64,000 nucleotides of DNA, from positions 62,001-126,000 of the forward strand of contig WMKK01000008.1 of assembly GCA_012295225.1 (NCBI GenBank), given 5' to 3'. Of the stretch, positions 8,882 through 18,100 are shown one piece after another. This stretch comes from Ostreococcus mediterraneus. Taxonomy: Eukaryota > Chlorophyta > Mamiellophyceae > Mamiellales > Bathycoccaceae. Position numbers and translations under genes: made by a program. The notes below the pieces were generated by a model. It had not been told where the DNA came from. It saw only the letters and a program-made list of their open reading frames with translations, and did no database searches. Position 1 is the first letter of the stretch; every line of letters starts with the position of its first letter.

Positions 8882-8968
8882 GGGTCATGACTCGTCAATG
8901 TGTGGGTACATACAGCGATGGGCCCAGTCATGTCTGTGTATGTACCCACTCGTGACCAATCATGACCA
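8882..8968. repeat. Imperfect ~32-bp inverted repeat in the NOP56/ELP2 divergent promoter
   Basis: The inner arms are a perfect 12-bp match (tgggtacataca at 8903-8914 and tgtatgtaccca at 8937-8948). They extend outward imperfectly to about 32 bp per arm, with GTCATGA in both. The loop holds a GGGCCC palindrome. The element sits 63 bp upstream of the ELP2 ATG and ~104 bp from the NOP56 ATG, in the only gap between these divergent genes. Confidence 0.7.
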
Positions 8969-9030
8969 GGGGCATCGCATGTTCCGCGCATCGGCGCGCC
9001 CACGCGCGCGCCATTGCGCGACGACGAGCG

Positions 9031-11616
9031 ATGGCGACGTCGCTCTCGCGCGCCTACGTCAGCGTCGGCACGAATCGCGCGCCGTCAGCGGTGGCGTTCG
9101 CCCCGCGCGAGGTTCGCGGCGACGCGCACGGGGACGATGATGATGATGATGATGTGATTTTTTTGGCGGGCGGCAACGCGTGCGCGGTGTACGACGTGCG
9201 CCAGGCGCGGATCGCGCGCACGGTGCGCGGCGACGGGGCGTCGGCGACGACGACGAGCGCGCTGGCGACGACGGTCACGGCGGTGTGCGCGCTGGATGGG
9301 GATGGGGTGGTGTTCGGGGATGCCAGAGGGTGGTGCTTTTTCGCGACGACGCGCGACGGCTGCGCGCCGACGGTAGAAGCGTCGTGTGCGCACGCGAGTG
9401 GGCCGGTGCGCGATGCGTGTGCGGTGCGCGTGGGTGTGCGTGTGCACGTGGTGTTGACGTGTGCGGATGACGGTGCGGTGAGGGTGTGGAGAGTGGAGGA
9501 TGGGGGGAGAGCGGCGACGGCGAGCGGAGCCGTCGCGTTCGACGCGGCGAGCGGGCCGTTATGCGTCGATATTGCGCGCGCACCGTCGTCGTCGTTGCAT
9601 GGTGATGGTGATGCGTATAAATACATCATGGCTGTCGGGTGTGTAGACGGCCGGACGAGGATATACGTGTGCGATTTCTCCGCGTTGGCGGCGGCGAGCG
9701 CGTCGGCGGACGCCGAGGCCACGTTTGAGACGTGCGGTACGTTGGATGGACACGCGGATTGGGTACGTGGCGTGAAATTCTCTCCCACGCGAGGCGAAGG
9801 TGTGGTATTTTTAGCCACTGCGAGCCAAGATAAAAGTGCGCGTGTTTGGCGGATACAAACCGTCGCGCTCGACGCGGCGGATGGCGGGGAAAAGGAGTCC
9901 GCGGCGGCATTTATGCGTCTCGCGGCGCCACCGAAACCGCCCAGTGCGTTGCTCGTCGGCCGGCGCATAAAAACATCTCTCGAAAGCTTGCTCATCGGCC
10001 ACGAGGATTGGGTAATGTCGGTGGCGTGGCATCCAGATTCGTCGAAAATGGTGTTGATGACGGCGAGCATGGATCGGTCGCTCATGTTATGGTCGCCGAC
10101 TGGCGTGCCTTCAACGTCTGAAGAAGCCGGAAGTGAGCTTTGGATGTCCACCGCGTCGCTTGGCGAAGCCGCGGCGGTGTGTTTGGGGTACTACGGCGCA
10201 TCGTTCTCGCCCAAGGGTGATATGGTTTTGGCGAATTCGCACGGCGGAGCGTTGCACGTGTGGCGTCAAACCGTAAACGACGAGTGGGCGCCCGAGCCTG
10301 CGAACTCAGGGCACATGATGGAGGTCACGTGCTTGCAGTGGGATGCCGCCGGTCGATGGTTGATGTCTGGTGGGCAAGATCAAACCACTCGCGTGCACGC
10401 ACCCTGGAACGGCGACGCCCCAAGAGGTTGGCGGCAAGTCGCGAGACCGCAAGTGCACGGCCACGACATCGTATGCCTCGCGACGATGCGAGAAGCCGAG
10501 GCTGAAACTGGGACAATCACATACGTCAGCGGCGCTGATGAGAAGATATTGCGCGTGTTTGAAGCCCCTGGGACGTTTTTAGGGACGATTGCAAATAGTT
10601 TGGGCGACGCCGACGCGCCAGGCGCGGCGGCTTTGACGACGGCGAAAGCGCTTTCTATGGAGGCCCTCGGCGCCGAACTTCCTGCGCTTGGATTATCCAA
10701 CAAAGCCCTACGTGGAACTGATCAAGAGGATCTCCCGAGCGACGTGGCTGGGCTGCGTGCGCAAGCAGAGCAGCAAGATGGCTTTTTGATTGAAGAGTAC
10801 AATTCACGCGGCGTCGAAGCGATTACGCCGCAAGCGCTTGTGACGCCGCCACTCGAAGAAGTCTTGGCTCAAGCCACACTTTGGCCTGAGGTTCGCAAGC
10901 TCTACGGGCATGGTAACGAGATTCGCGCTGTCGCTGCTCATTGCAGAGGTGATTTGATTGCGTCGGCGTCGGCGGCGCTGACATCCGCTGCCGCGAGTGT
11001 TTGGATATGGTCTCGTTCGCAGAGCTGGAAGCCACTCGGTCAGCTCGTTGGGGCTACGCTCACAGTGACCGCGCTTGAATTCACTCCTGAGAGTGCTGAG
11101 CGCGACTGCTTGCTCGCTGCGAGTCGTGACCGACACGTGTGCCTCTTTGCGCCAGCGTCCGCTTCGTCGGCGCGCGGTGAATTCAGCTCCGAAAGTTGGC
11201 GCCTCGTCACTCGCTTCAAAGCGCATGACCGCGAGATATTCGCCGCGTCATGGGCACCATGCGGCACGCTCTTCGCCACCGCTGGTCGCGATAAGAAGCT
11301 AAAAATCTGGCGCTGGACTGGCGACACGTGCGCGCTAGAAATTGAGTTTCCCAAATTCGACGCGGCGCCCACCGCCGTAGCGTTCGCCCCCGTAGACTTG
11401 GGTCTTACGCTCGCCATTGGATTCGACGACGGCGCAATTAATGTTTTCACTTGCGGTCAGCACACGACGTCTGCGTGGACACTCGCAGCACGAACGGCGC
11501 CGAATGAGCGGCACGGAGCCGCCATCCGTGACGTCAAATGGCAACCTCGCGCGCCGTATGCGTTGGCCTCGTGCGCCAACGATCACGCTGTGCACGTGTA
11601 CGACTACACAGCCTAG
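9031..11616 (+). CDS. ELP2: Elongator complex protein 2 (ELP2), WD40 protein
   Basis: This is an 861-residue protein with two WD40 propellers, from MATSLSRAYVSVGTN; an upstream in-frame ATG at 8982 or earlier is possible but the leader is low-complexity. Elongator modifies wobble uridines of tRNAs (cm5U), and ELP2 is a scaffold of its ELP1-ELP2-ELP3 lobe. Family marks are LDGHADWVRGVKFSP, IGHEDWVMSVAWHPD, LWPEVRKLYGHGNEIRAV, LTVTALEFTPESAERDCLLA and AASRDRHVCLF, which align with the second propeller of plant and animal ELP2. Length matches the family (~820-850). The gene is intronless and divergent from NOP56. The N-terminal 100 residues are enriched in Asp, Ala and Thr, with a DDDDDDD run. 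Confidence 0.92.
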   Translation: MATSLSRAYVSVGTNRAPSAVAFAPREVRGDAHGDDDDDDDVIFLAGGNACAVYDVRQARIARTVRGDGASATTTSALATTVTAVCALDGDGVVFGDARGWCFFATTRDGCAPTVEASCAHASGPVRDACAVRVGVRVHVVLTCADDGAVRVWRVEDGGRAATASGAVAFDAASGPLCVDIARAPSSSLHGDGDAYKYIMAVGCVDGRTRIYVCDFSALAAASASADAEATFETCGTLDGHADWVRGVKFSPTRGEGVVFLATASQDKSARVWRIQTVALDAADGGEKESAAAFMRLAAPPKPPSALLVGRRIKTSLESLLIGHEDWVMSVAWHPDSSKMVLMTASMDRSLMLWSPTGVPSTSEEAGSELWMSTASLGEAAAVCLGYYGASFSPKGDMVLANSHGGALHVWRQTVNDEWAPEPANSGHMMEVTCLQWDAAGRWLMSGGQDQTTRVHAPWNGDAPRGWRQVARPQVHGHDIVCLATMREAEAETGTITYVSGADEKILRVFEAPGTFLGTIANSLGDADAPGAAALTTAKALSMEALGAELPALGLSNKALRGTDQEDLPSDVAGLRAQAEQQDGFLIEEYNSRGVEAITPQALVTPPLEEVLAQATLWPEVRKLYGHGNEIRAVAAHCRGDLIASASAALTSAAASVWIWSRSQSWKPLGQLVGATLTVTALEFTPESAERDCLLAASRDRHVCLFAPASASSARGEFSSESWRLVTRFKAHDREIFAASWAPCGTLFATAGRDKKLKIWRWTGDTCALEIEFPKFDAAPTAVAFAPVDLGLTLAIGFDDGAINVFTCGQHTTSAWTLAARTAPNERHGAAIRDVKWQPRAPYALASCANDHAVHVYDYTA

Positions 11617-11716
11617 AAGTAAACACTTTCACACACCATAGCGTCACTCATTTGTTATAGCACGATCGCACTAGGCGAAGACGTATTCAACAAGCGCTGT
11701 CACCTCACTTCTCGAC

Positions 11717-12358
11717 ATGTTTCGAGCTCCCGCGTCCGCGCGCGCCGCACGCGCCTTCGCTCGCCACGCCTCCACATCCGCGCCATCGCCCGAACCCGCG
11801 CGCACATCATCTCTCGTCATCGCCCTACGGACTTTTGTCGCCGGCATCACGCTCGCTGCGCTAGATTCCGCCGTCGACGACGTCGTGCTCTTGTCCCACG
11901 CCAAACACTTGGCGCGAGCGCACAGCACGATTGACGACGACCAGCGCCTGAAAGACGCCCTAGGCGAGCCTTACGGCGATGACCACGCGTGGTGGAACGC
12001 ATCGGTGTCACGCGCAGGCGGCGGACGCGTCGTGCGCGCGACGTATAGGCTACAAGGTGAACGCGCGGCGTGCGACGTCTCGGTGACGCTCGCGAAGAAA
12101 CGGGACGCGGCGCTTCCACGTGCACCGCGCGATGCCGACGCCGACGCCGAGGCGCAGTCAACACCGTCACAACCATTTGACATGTACGCGTACGTCCCGC
12201 GATCGATCGCACACGCCGTGCAAGGCGCTGACATGTTTAGCGCGCTCGGCGTCGACTGTTCGCTTCCGGCGACTCGTGGCGGCGGTCGGGCGGGTTTAGT
12301 ATCGCTCATGCGCGATGACGACGGCGCACGAGGCGACCACGGGCGTAAAACAAAGTAA
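11717..12358 (+). CDS. Hypothetical mitochondrial protein, weak COA1/TIM21-like features
   Basis: This is a 213-residue protein. The start MFRAPASARAARAFARHAST is a clear mitochondrial-type presequence (Arg, Ala and Ser, no acids). A hydrophobic segment, SSLVIALRTFVAGITLAALD, follows, then a globular part with LKDALGEPYG, GGRVVRATYRLQG and CDVSVTLAKK. One presequence, one membrane span and an intermembrane-space domain with 'ALGxP ... ATY.L.G' resembles the COA1 or TIM21 families, which act in cytochrome oxidase assembly and protein import. The similarity is weak and unconfirmed. The middle has an acidic Asp/Ala repeat. It follows ELP2 on the same strand by 100 bp. Confidence 0.7.
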   Translation: MFRAPASARAARAFARHASTSAPSPEPARTSSLVIALRTFVAGITLAALDSAVDDVVLLSHAKHLARAHSTIDDDQRLKDALGEPYGDDHAWWNASVSRAGGGRVVRATYRLQGERAACDVSVTLAKKRDAALPRAPRDADADAEAQSTPSQPFDMYAYVPRSIAHAVQGADMFSALGVDCSLPATRGGGRAGLVSLMRDDDGARGDHGRKTK

Positions 12359-12505
12359 ACGAATGCGTAGTATTTGTAGCAGTAGCGGGCGAGACACACA
12401 TCGCGCGAGGCGTGAGGCATTGTATTAGAACAACGTACAGTATGTATTACAACTCGACTCGGCTCGGCTCGAGCGCGCCGGCTCGATGCGCGCCGGCTCA
12501 ACGCA

Positions 12506-12937
12506 TCACGCGTCCTCGTCGTCATCGATCAAATAATGCTCTGCAAACGCCGCCAAGGCATCGTACGTCACCGCGCGCTTATACTCGCCACCAAATTCAC
12601 CGTTTTCTCCGTCAAAGTACTTTATCGTGGGATACGACGACACGCCGTGCCAGTCGCAGATATCTTTCGACGCCACGCAGTCCACATCGGCGACACGAAC
12701 GAGCCTCTTCTCCGTCCAAAATTCGCGCTCGAACGACGCCCAGTGCGGCTTGGCGGCGCGACAGTGCCCGCACGTCGGCGTTCCAAACAGCACCATCGCT
12801 GGCTCATCGCTCAGTGCGATGGCATCGGTGAACTCGTCGATGGATGTCACCTCGAACGCGCGCGCGCCGCTCATAAAACTCGCACACACCATCACCGTCG
12901 CCGTCGCACCGGCGACGATGCGCGAGCGCGAGCGCAT
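12506..12937 (-). CDS. Single-domain ER thioredoxin-like protein (PDI type, CGHC)
   Basis: This is a 143-residue protein from ATG 12937. MRSRSRIVAGATATVMVCAS plus FMSGARA is a signal peptide. One thioredoxin domain follows, with the active site PTCGHCRAAKPHW, typical of protein disulfide isomerases, then VDCVASKDICDWHGV and the cis-proline motif SSYPTIKYFDG. The acidic tail (IDDDEDA) has no KDEL-like retention signal. It probably acts as an oxidoreductase in the ER or secretory path. Two extra cysteines (VDC, DIC) follow the active site, as in PDI. It is shorter than most single-domain PDI-like proteins. It is convergent with the preceding gene and divergent from the ankyrin gene, with 188 bp between ATGs. 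Confidence 0.87.
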   Translation of the reverse strand: MRSRSRIVAGATATVMVCASFMSGARAFEVTSIDEFTDAIALSDEPAMVLFGTPTCGHCRAAKPHWASFEREFWTEKRLVRVADVDCVASKDICDWHGVSSYPTIKYFDGENGEFGGEYKRAVTYDALAAFAEHYLIDDDEDA

Positions 12938-13125
12938 CGCGCGTCGAATGCGATGGAGCTCGGAGCTCAACCGTCAAGTTGTGCCGCAGAGCTCACCTCG
13001 CATCGTCGACGACGCGACGTCGCGGCCGACGAGCGTCGCGCGCGTCGCGCGTGCATCGCGTCACTGCGTCACATCGCGAGCGTTGACCGCGCGCGACGGC
13101 GTGAGACGTGGCGGCGAGACGCACG

Positions 13126-15042
13126 ATGGATTACTCTGCAACGAGTCATCAACATCAGCATCAGCAACGCGCGGGCGTGACGGCGTCATCGCCGCTCGTG
13201 ACGCCGACGACGCACGATGGCGCGCATGCGTCGCTGCACGAGCACGTGGGCGTGCGTCGACGCGCGGCGGCGTCGGCGTTGGCGCCTGGAGCGTCATTCG
13301 AGGATGGTCCGCCGTTGCTCGCAGAGGCGGCGCGAGGCGACGTTCGCGCGGTGCTCTCGCGTCTCGATACCGGCGGTGACCCGTACGCGGTGCACGCGTG
13401 TGATAGTTCTGGACAGCGCGCGTTGCATCACGCGTGCGCGAGAGGACACGTGGGGGTGGTTGAGGCGTTGTTGTCGCGAGGCGCCGAGTGCGAGGCGCGG
13501 GACAGACGAGGACGCGCGGCGTTACACGAAGCGAGCGCGAATGGACACGCGGCGTGCGTTCGAGCGTTACTAGATGCGTATAAAACGTACGCAGCGTATT
13601 ACGGCGGCGGCGGTTCGGCGATGGCGGCGCGTAAAGTGGATGTGAATGTTCGAGACGCGACGGGCGCGACGGCGCTGCACTGCGCGACGGAACGCAAAGT
13701 GATTGAAATGTTGCTTCGTGAAGGTGCGGATGGGTCGATGCGTCGCGGAGATGGATCGAACGCGTTGCATTTAGCGTGTGACCGTGGATGCGGGTGGGCG
13801 TGTGAGGCGTTGCTGGGGTGTGGAACGGATTGCGACGCGCGGGACGGCGTCGGTCGGACGGCGTTGCATCGAGCGAGGGACGCTCGATGCGTGCGCGCGT
13901 TGTGCGCGTCTGGCGCCGATGTTGATGCTGTGAGCGATGATGGATACGTTCCACTACATGTTGCAGCGATGGAGGGTAAGCCCGAGTGCGTGACGCCGTT
14001 AGTAGATGCTGGAGCGAACATACGAGCGAGGACTCGAAAGCGCGGGCAGCTCCTCCCGGGCGCCACCGCCGCCGATTTAGCCGCCAAGTTTGGCCACGAC
14101 GATGTGGTTCGGCTCTTAGAAAACGCGAAACAGATATCTCGAGTGAACTTTCTGTCGATGTGTGCGATCAATCACAACGAAGAGCGGTATGTGAAGCAAA
14201 TGAAGCGCGCGAGCGAAAAGAGATACGCCGTCGTCTGGGGCGCGCTCGTCGCCATCGCAGTGGTTCTCATCGGACTCTTGTGTGCGCATTTTTGGTTTGC
14301 TGGTGCGAAACATGAATTAGAAGAGTGGCGTAAACTTCGTGCGAAGAAGGAGCAAATCAAGCTCGAGAAGGCGAGGTTGAAAGAAAACACCGCCAAGGCG
14401 GAGCTCAAGCGCAAAGCCGAAATCGAAGCCGCGGCGCGCGCCTGGAAGGACAAAGCCACGTCGCAAATTGAACGCATTCTCCGATGCGGCGTGCAGGGTA
14501 CGGTTAAAGATGGCGTGAAAAAAGGTGGCGTGCATCGCTGCGTACTTTTCGGCGCGGACGGCAAGGGTGTTTTAAGTGAAGCTGGAGCTTCGGCGTGCGC
14601 CGCGTGCGTAGATTTTTTACAAGAACTTCGCGAGCGCCTCGCCAAGGGAAGCACCGATGCCGCCATAGATGCTCAGCTCACGTCTGCGTGTGAACGCGCT
14701 CAAGGACGAACAGTAAAAGTGTGTGACGCTCTGCTCGCGCAGCGACGGGATGTGACACGGCAAATGTCGTTCGTCGTCGAGCCGGCTAAAATTTGCGCGC
14801 GCGTCGGTAAAAAGGATCCAGAGCTATGCGCGGTGAAACCACCCGTCGAGGGCGAGTTATCGAGCGATGGCAAGGGAGACGTCGCGGCGCGCGATGCGTT
14901 TCGACGCCTATCGGTATTCGTGCATCCAGACAAGCATGAGAATTCCGCGCACGCCACGGAATCGTTCAAGTTGTTGAACACGGCTCGGAAATACATGGAC
15001 GCCAAGGCGACGCTCAAGGCAAAAAAATCCGCCACCAGATAG
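13126..15042 (+). CDS. Ankyrin repeat - transmembrane - saposin B - J-domain protein
   Basis: This 638-residue protein has an unusual domain order. Residues ~60-320 hold six to eight ankyrin repeats (GQRALHHACARGHVGVVEAL, GYVPLHVAAMEGKPECV). One transmembrane helix follows at ~367-394 (VVWGALVAIAVVLIGLLCAH), then a charged coiled coil (~395-445). After that comes a cysteine-rich unit with the six-cysteine saposin B pattern (CAAC, SACERA, KVCDAL, KICAR, PELC; ~488-568). The end, DAFRRLSVFVHPDKHE and ESFKLLNTARKYM, looks like J-domain helices II-III with an HPD at ~600; helix I is not recognisable. No signal peptide is seen, so a type II orientation is likely: ankyrins in the cytosol, saposin and J part in the ER lumen. 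The topology and the HSP70/BiP partner are inferred. Confidence 0.85.
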   Translation: MDYSATSHQHQHQQRAGVTASSPLVTPTTHDGAHASLHEHVGVRRRAAASALAPGASFEDGPPLLAEAARGDVRAVLSRLDTGGDPYAVHACDSSGQRALHHACARGHVGVVEALLSRGAECEARDRRGRAALHEASANGHAACVRALLDAYKTYAAYYGGGGSAMAARKVDVNVRDATGATALHCATERKVIEMLLREGADGSMRRGDGSNALHLACDRGCGWACEALLGCGTDCDARDGVGRTALHRARDARCVRALCASGADVDAVSDDGYVPLHVAAMEGKPECVTPLVDAGANIRARTRKRGQLLPGATAADLAAKFGHDDVVRLLENAKQISRVNFLSMCAINHNEERYVKQMKRASEKRYAVVWGALVAIAVVLIGLLCAHFWFAGAKHELEEWRKLRAKKEQIKLEKARLKENTAKAELKRKAEIEAAARAWKDKATSQIERILRCGVQGTVKDGVKKGGVHRCVLFGADGKGVLSEAGASACAACVDFLQELRERLAKGSTDAAIDAQLTSACERAQGRTVKVCDALLAQRRDVTRQMSFVVEPAKICARVGKKDPELCAVKPPVEGELSSDGKGDVAARDAFRRLSVFVHPDKHENSAHATESFKLLNTARKYMDAKATLKAKKSATR

Positions 15043-15130
15043 GTACGTTTACGTACATCCATACAAAGTACTTGTACAATACAATTTGCTGCTAAAATAT
15101 TAATACTGTTGCTACGCATTTCTGCTTCTG

Positions 15131-18100
15131 CTAACGTTTGGTGGTACCCGTCGAAGTCGGTGGCGCGCGGACACCGATGGCTGGCGGCGGTTGGTTGCGC
15201 TGAGTCCACATACTTTGAACCGCGGTTTGCCCGCGTCGCTCTTTAAACTTCGCCACCTGAACCAAAGATTTTTGCGACGTTTCGAGCATTTGCACTTGCG
15301 GTTTCTTTGCCGTCGCCGTTCTCGCTGCTCCTTGTTCGACATCCTTAGCGTTCGCTTGGTTGAGGCGCGCAGCCCACGAGGCGCGCGGCGTCGACTGTTT
15401 GTCCTTGTAATGTCGAATACTACCGGTACCACCACTTCTACTGCCACTCTTTTTCTTTTGCTGCTGATATGCCAAGTCAGCCTCAATAAACGCCACTTCG
15501 CGTTGTATGCGCCATCGGCGATGCATGACGTACGCCACGCTAAACGCCACGCTACTCAAAATGATGGCGACGACAATCATCGCGACGTTCACCGAGCCGA
15601 ACACGTTGGGCACCTCGCGCGGCGGCGTGGGTAATTTATCGATCATCAGCCCATCGTCGGCGCTCACAAAGGCGTGACCGAGCACCACGCCTCCGATACC
15701 GATCGAGACGGTGGTAAAAAGCGCGATCGGATCGTCCCGCAGCGCCGCCACGACGGCTTTCGCTCGCCTCTTTGTGTCTTCGATGGCGTTGACGTTGCTT
15801 TGGTAATCGCGCACGACGCCGTAATTCGGCACCGTCGTCGCTTGCATCGTCACGGAAATTACAGCTGCGCCCACACACGAGTCTGAGGCGTAACATGTCA
15901 CCGTCACACCGCTGCTTTCGTCGCCTTCTTGCAGCAACGCTCGACGGAATCGTCGCCGTCGGCGTCGAAATTGCGTGTCGGCGCTCGAGCCGACATCGAC
16001 AATGTCAACCATCATCGCGCTTCGCGTAACGTTGAACGCTTTGGCGACGTCGATTTCAAGCGCGCGCGCGAACGCATCATTGTCGCTCGCGTCGAGCCCG
16101 ACGTTGGGCGCAAAACCGGATAAGGATCCGCTCATTTGATGAAACGAAATGCCAAACGCAACGTCGACGTAGTATACGTCGGGATTCTCCTTGGGCACAG
16201 CTGCCGTCTTGACGTCGCACCACGACGAGCCAACCGTGCTCGTCGTAACATTTGACCCGCACGGGACGCACAATCGCGTACCACTGACATTGGCGTACGA
16301 ATCCATCGGACATTTCGCGCATTGCACGCCGCCGGTGACGTGCATGTACTCCCCTGGCGAACATTCCGCGCACGCGTCGCTCAACGGCGCGGAAGCAAAC
16401 CTTCCAATGGCGCACGGCGTGCATTCAAGGGCGTTCATGATGGATGAAAACGTACCCGCGGGGCAGTGCGCGCACTGCGTGGTGTCTTTGGGTGCGATAA
16501 GCGCGGCGGTTGGTGGCGGCGGCGTCGGCGGCGCTGGCGGCGGCGTGCCGTCCACGGCGGGCGGTGGAGGCGGCGGTCGCGTCCACGGCGGCGGCGATGG
16601 CGGCGGTGGTGGGCTCTGCGGCGGCGGCGGCGGTGATGGTGGTTCGTTCTGCGCCGAGTCACGCGTGATAGTGAGCGTGTACCGTTCACTGTGCTGTCCA
16701 TTGGGTGACGTAGTCGTTAACTGGATGACGTTTGCGCCGGTTTGAAGCGTGTAGTACTTCATGTAGACTTCGCTCGCGGCTAATAATCGGCGTCGAGCTT
16801 GCGTCGACGCCACGGTGGTCAACGCTTGACGGAGCTGATAGTACACTTGTACCCCGACGACATAGGAATCCACGACACCCGTGTACGCGTACACCGCTGG
16901 ATCGAATGGCTGGGACAACGCGATGCCGACGGGCACCGATGGAAAGACATTTGCCGTCGCCGCGGTGGAATTGGCGACGACTGAGAGGCTTAAAATCGCC
17001 GAATCCACCACGACAGCGGGTGGTGGCGGCGATGGCGGTGGTGGTGATGCCGCTGGCGCAAGCGGCGGGGGTGCGACCCAAGACGAGGGATCGCTGCGCG
17101 TTGTTCCGGGTGGACACGAACCTTGCGGGACGCCGTAAATGAACGCCGCCGCGTCAGTCGTCTCGTCAAATGTCGCCGGCAACGTCGCCACGCGTGCTTC
17201 ACTGATCGCCTTGATCGTAACATGCAAGCGTAAATCTGCTTTGAGTGGAATCTTGCTCCAATCAAGTTCGATTTCGGCGTATTGAGTGGTGGCGTATTGC
17301 TCGGGTTGCCACGTGAGTTGCGCCGTGACGTTGGCATAGTGTATGCCTGGCGTCGCGGCGAGACTCGACGTGCCGATCGCTGCGGTGTATTCGATGACAG
17401 CGGGAAGCGTGAACCGTCCACCGGCAACCATGTCAATCGGGATTTGGATTTTCGCGCGCACGTCTCGGTAGAGTGGCGGGTAAAACGGCGTTCGCGCGCG
17501 CACCTCAAACATCGGTGCGGCGTCCTCGTCTTTAATCGTCACGATGGCTGTTCGGTTTTCAAAACCCTCCTCAATGTCGCAGTTTTCGGCGTTGACGAGC
17601 GTCAACGTGAGAGCTTCTAGATCTGCCTCGTGTATGTCGTCGTTGACGATGTGTATGTACACGTACGCGTCGTCGGTATCGCCAGCCTCCCAATGCACCG
17701 TAAGCGGGCTCACGCTGAAATCATAGTCTCCCGAGACGCTGCTCGAGTTATCACGTGCCCTAGCGTGCTGGACTTGTACTAACGCTAAATCATCCGTCGA
17801 CCCGGGCATGGGGGTTGCTCCACCATACGTCACGTTTATGCCTACGCTCGCCAAACGTCTATTTTGCCCTAAAAGTTCTATCGGAACCTTGACGAGACGC
17901 GAGCTCTCTTGCGTGTGCTGGTCGTCGGCGATATGTTTCTTTACGCGCGTCACGGGCCCGTATGCGGTAATCGACACCTTCTCCGGCGCCGTCAATGAAA
18001 CGGTCGGGAGTAAATACTGCTGACCGTTGAATGATACGCGCACGTCGTGCACACCAGCGGGAATGACGTCATCTGGCATCATACAAATAACCGACTGACC

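Noticed and set aside
9054-10151. 365-residue open frame antisense to ELP2
   Set aside because: Shadow of the WD40 gene; low-complexity Ser/Thr/Pro composition.
13061-13954. 297-residue antisense frame over the ankyrin gene
   Set aside because: Arg/His/Pro-rich shadow frame without start context or domain.
16191-16745. Glycine-rich plus-strand ORF with GGGGVGGAGGG runs
   Set aside because: It is the reverse complement of the polyproline tract of the surface protein.
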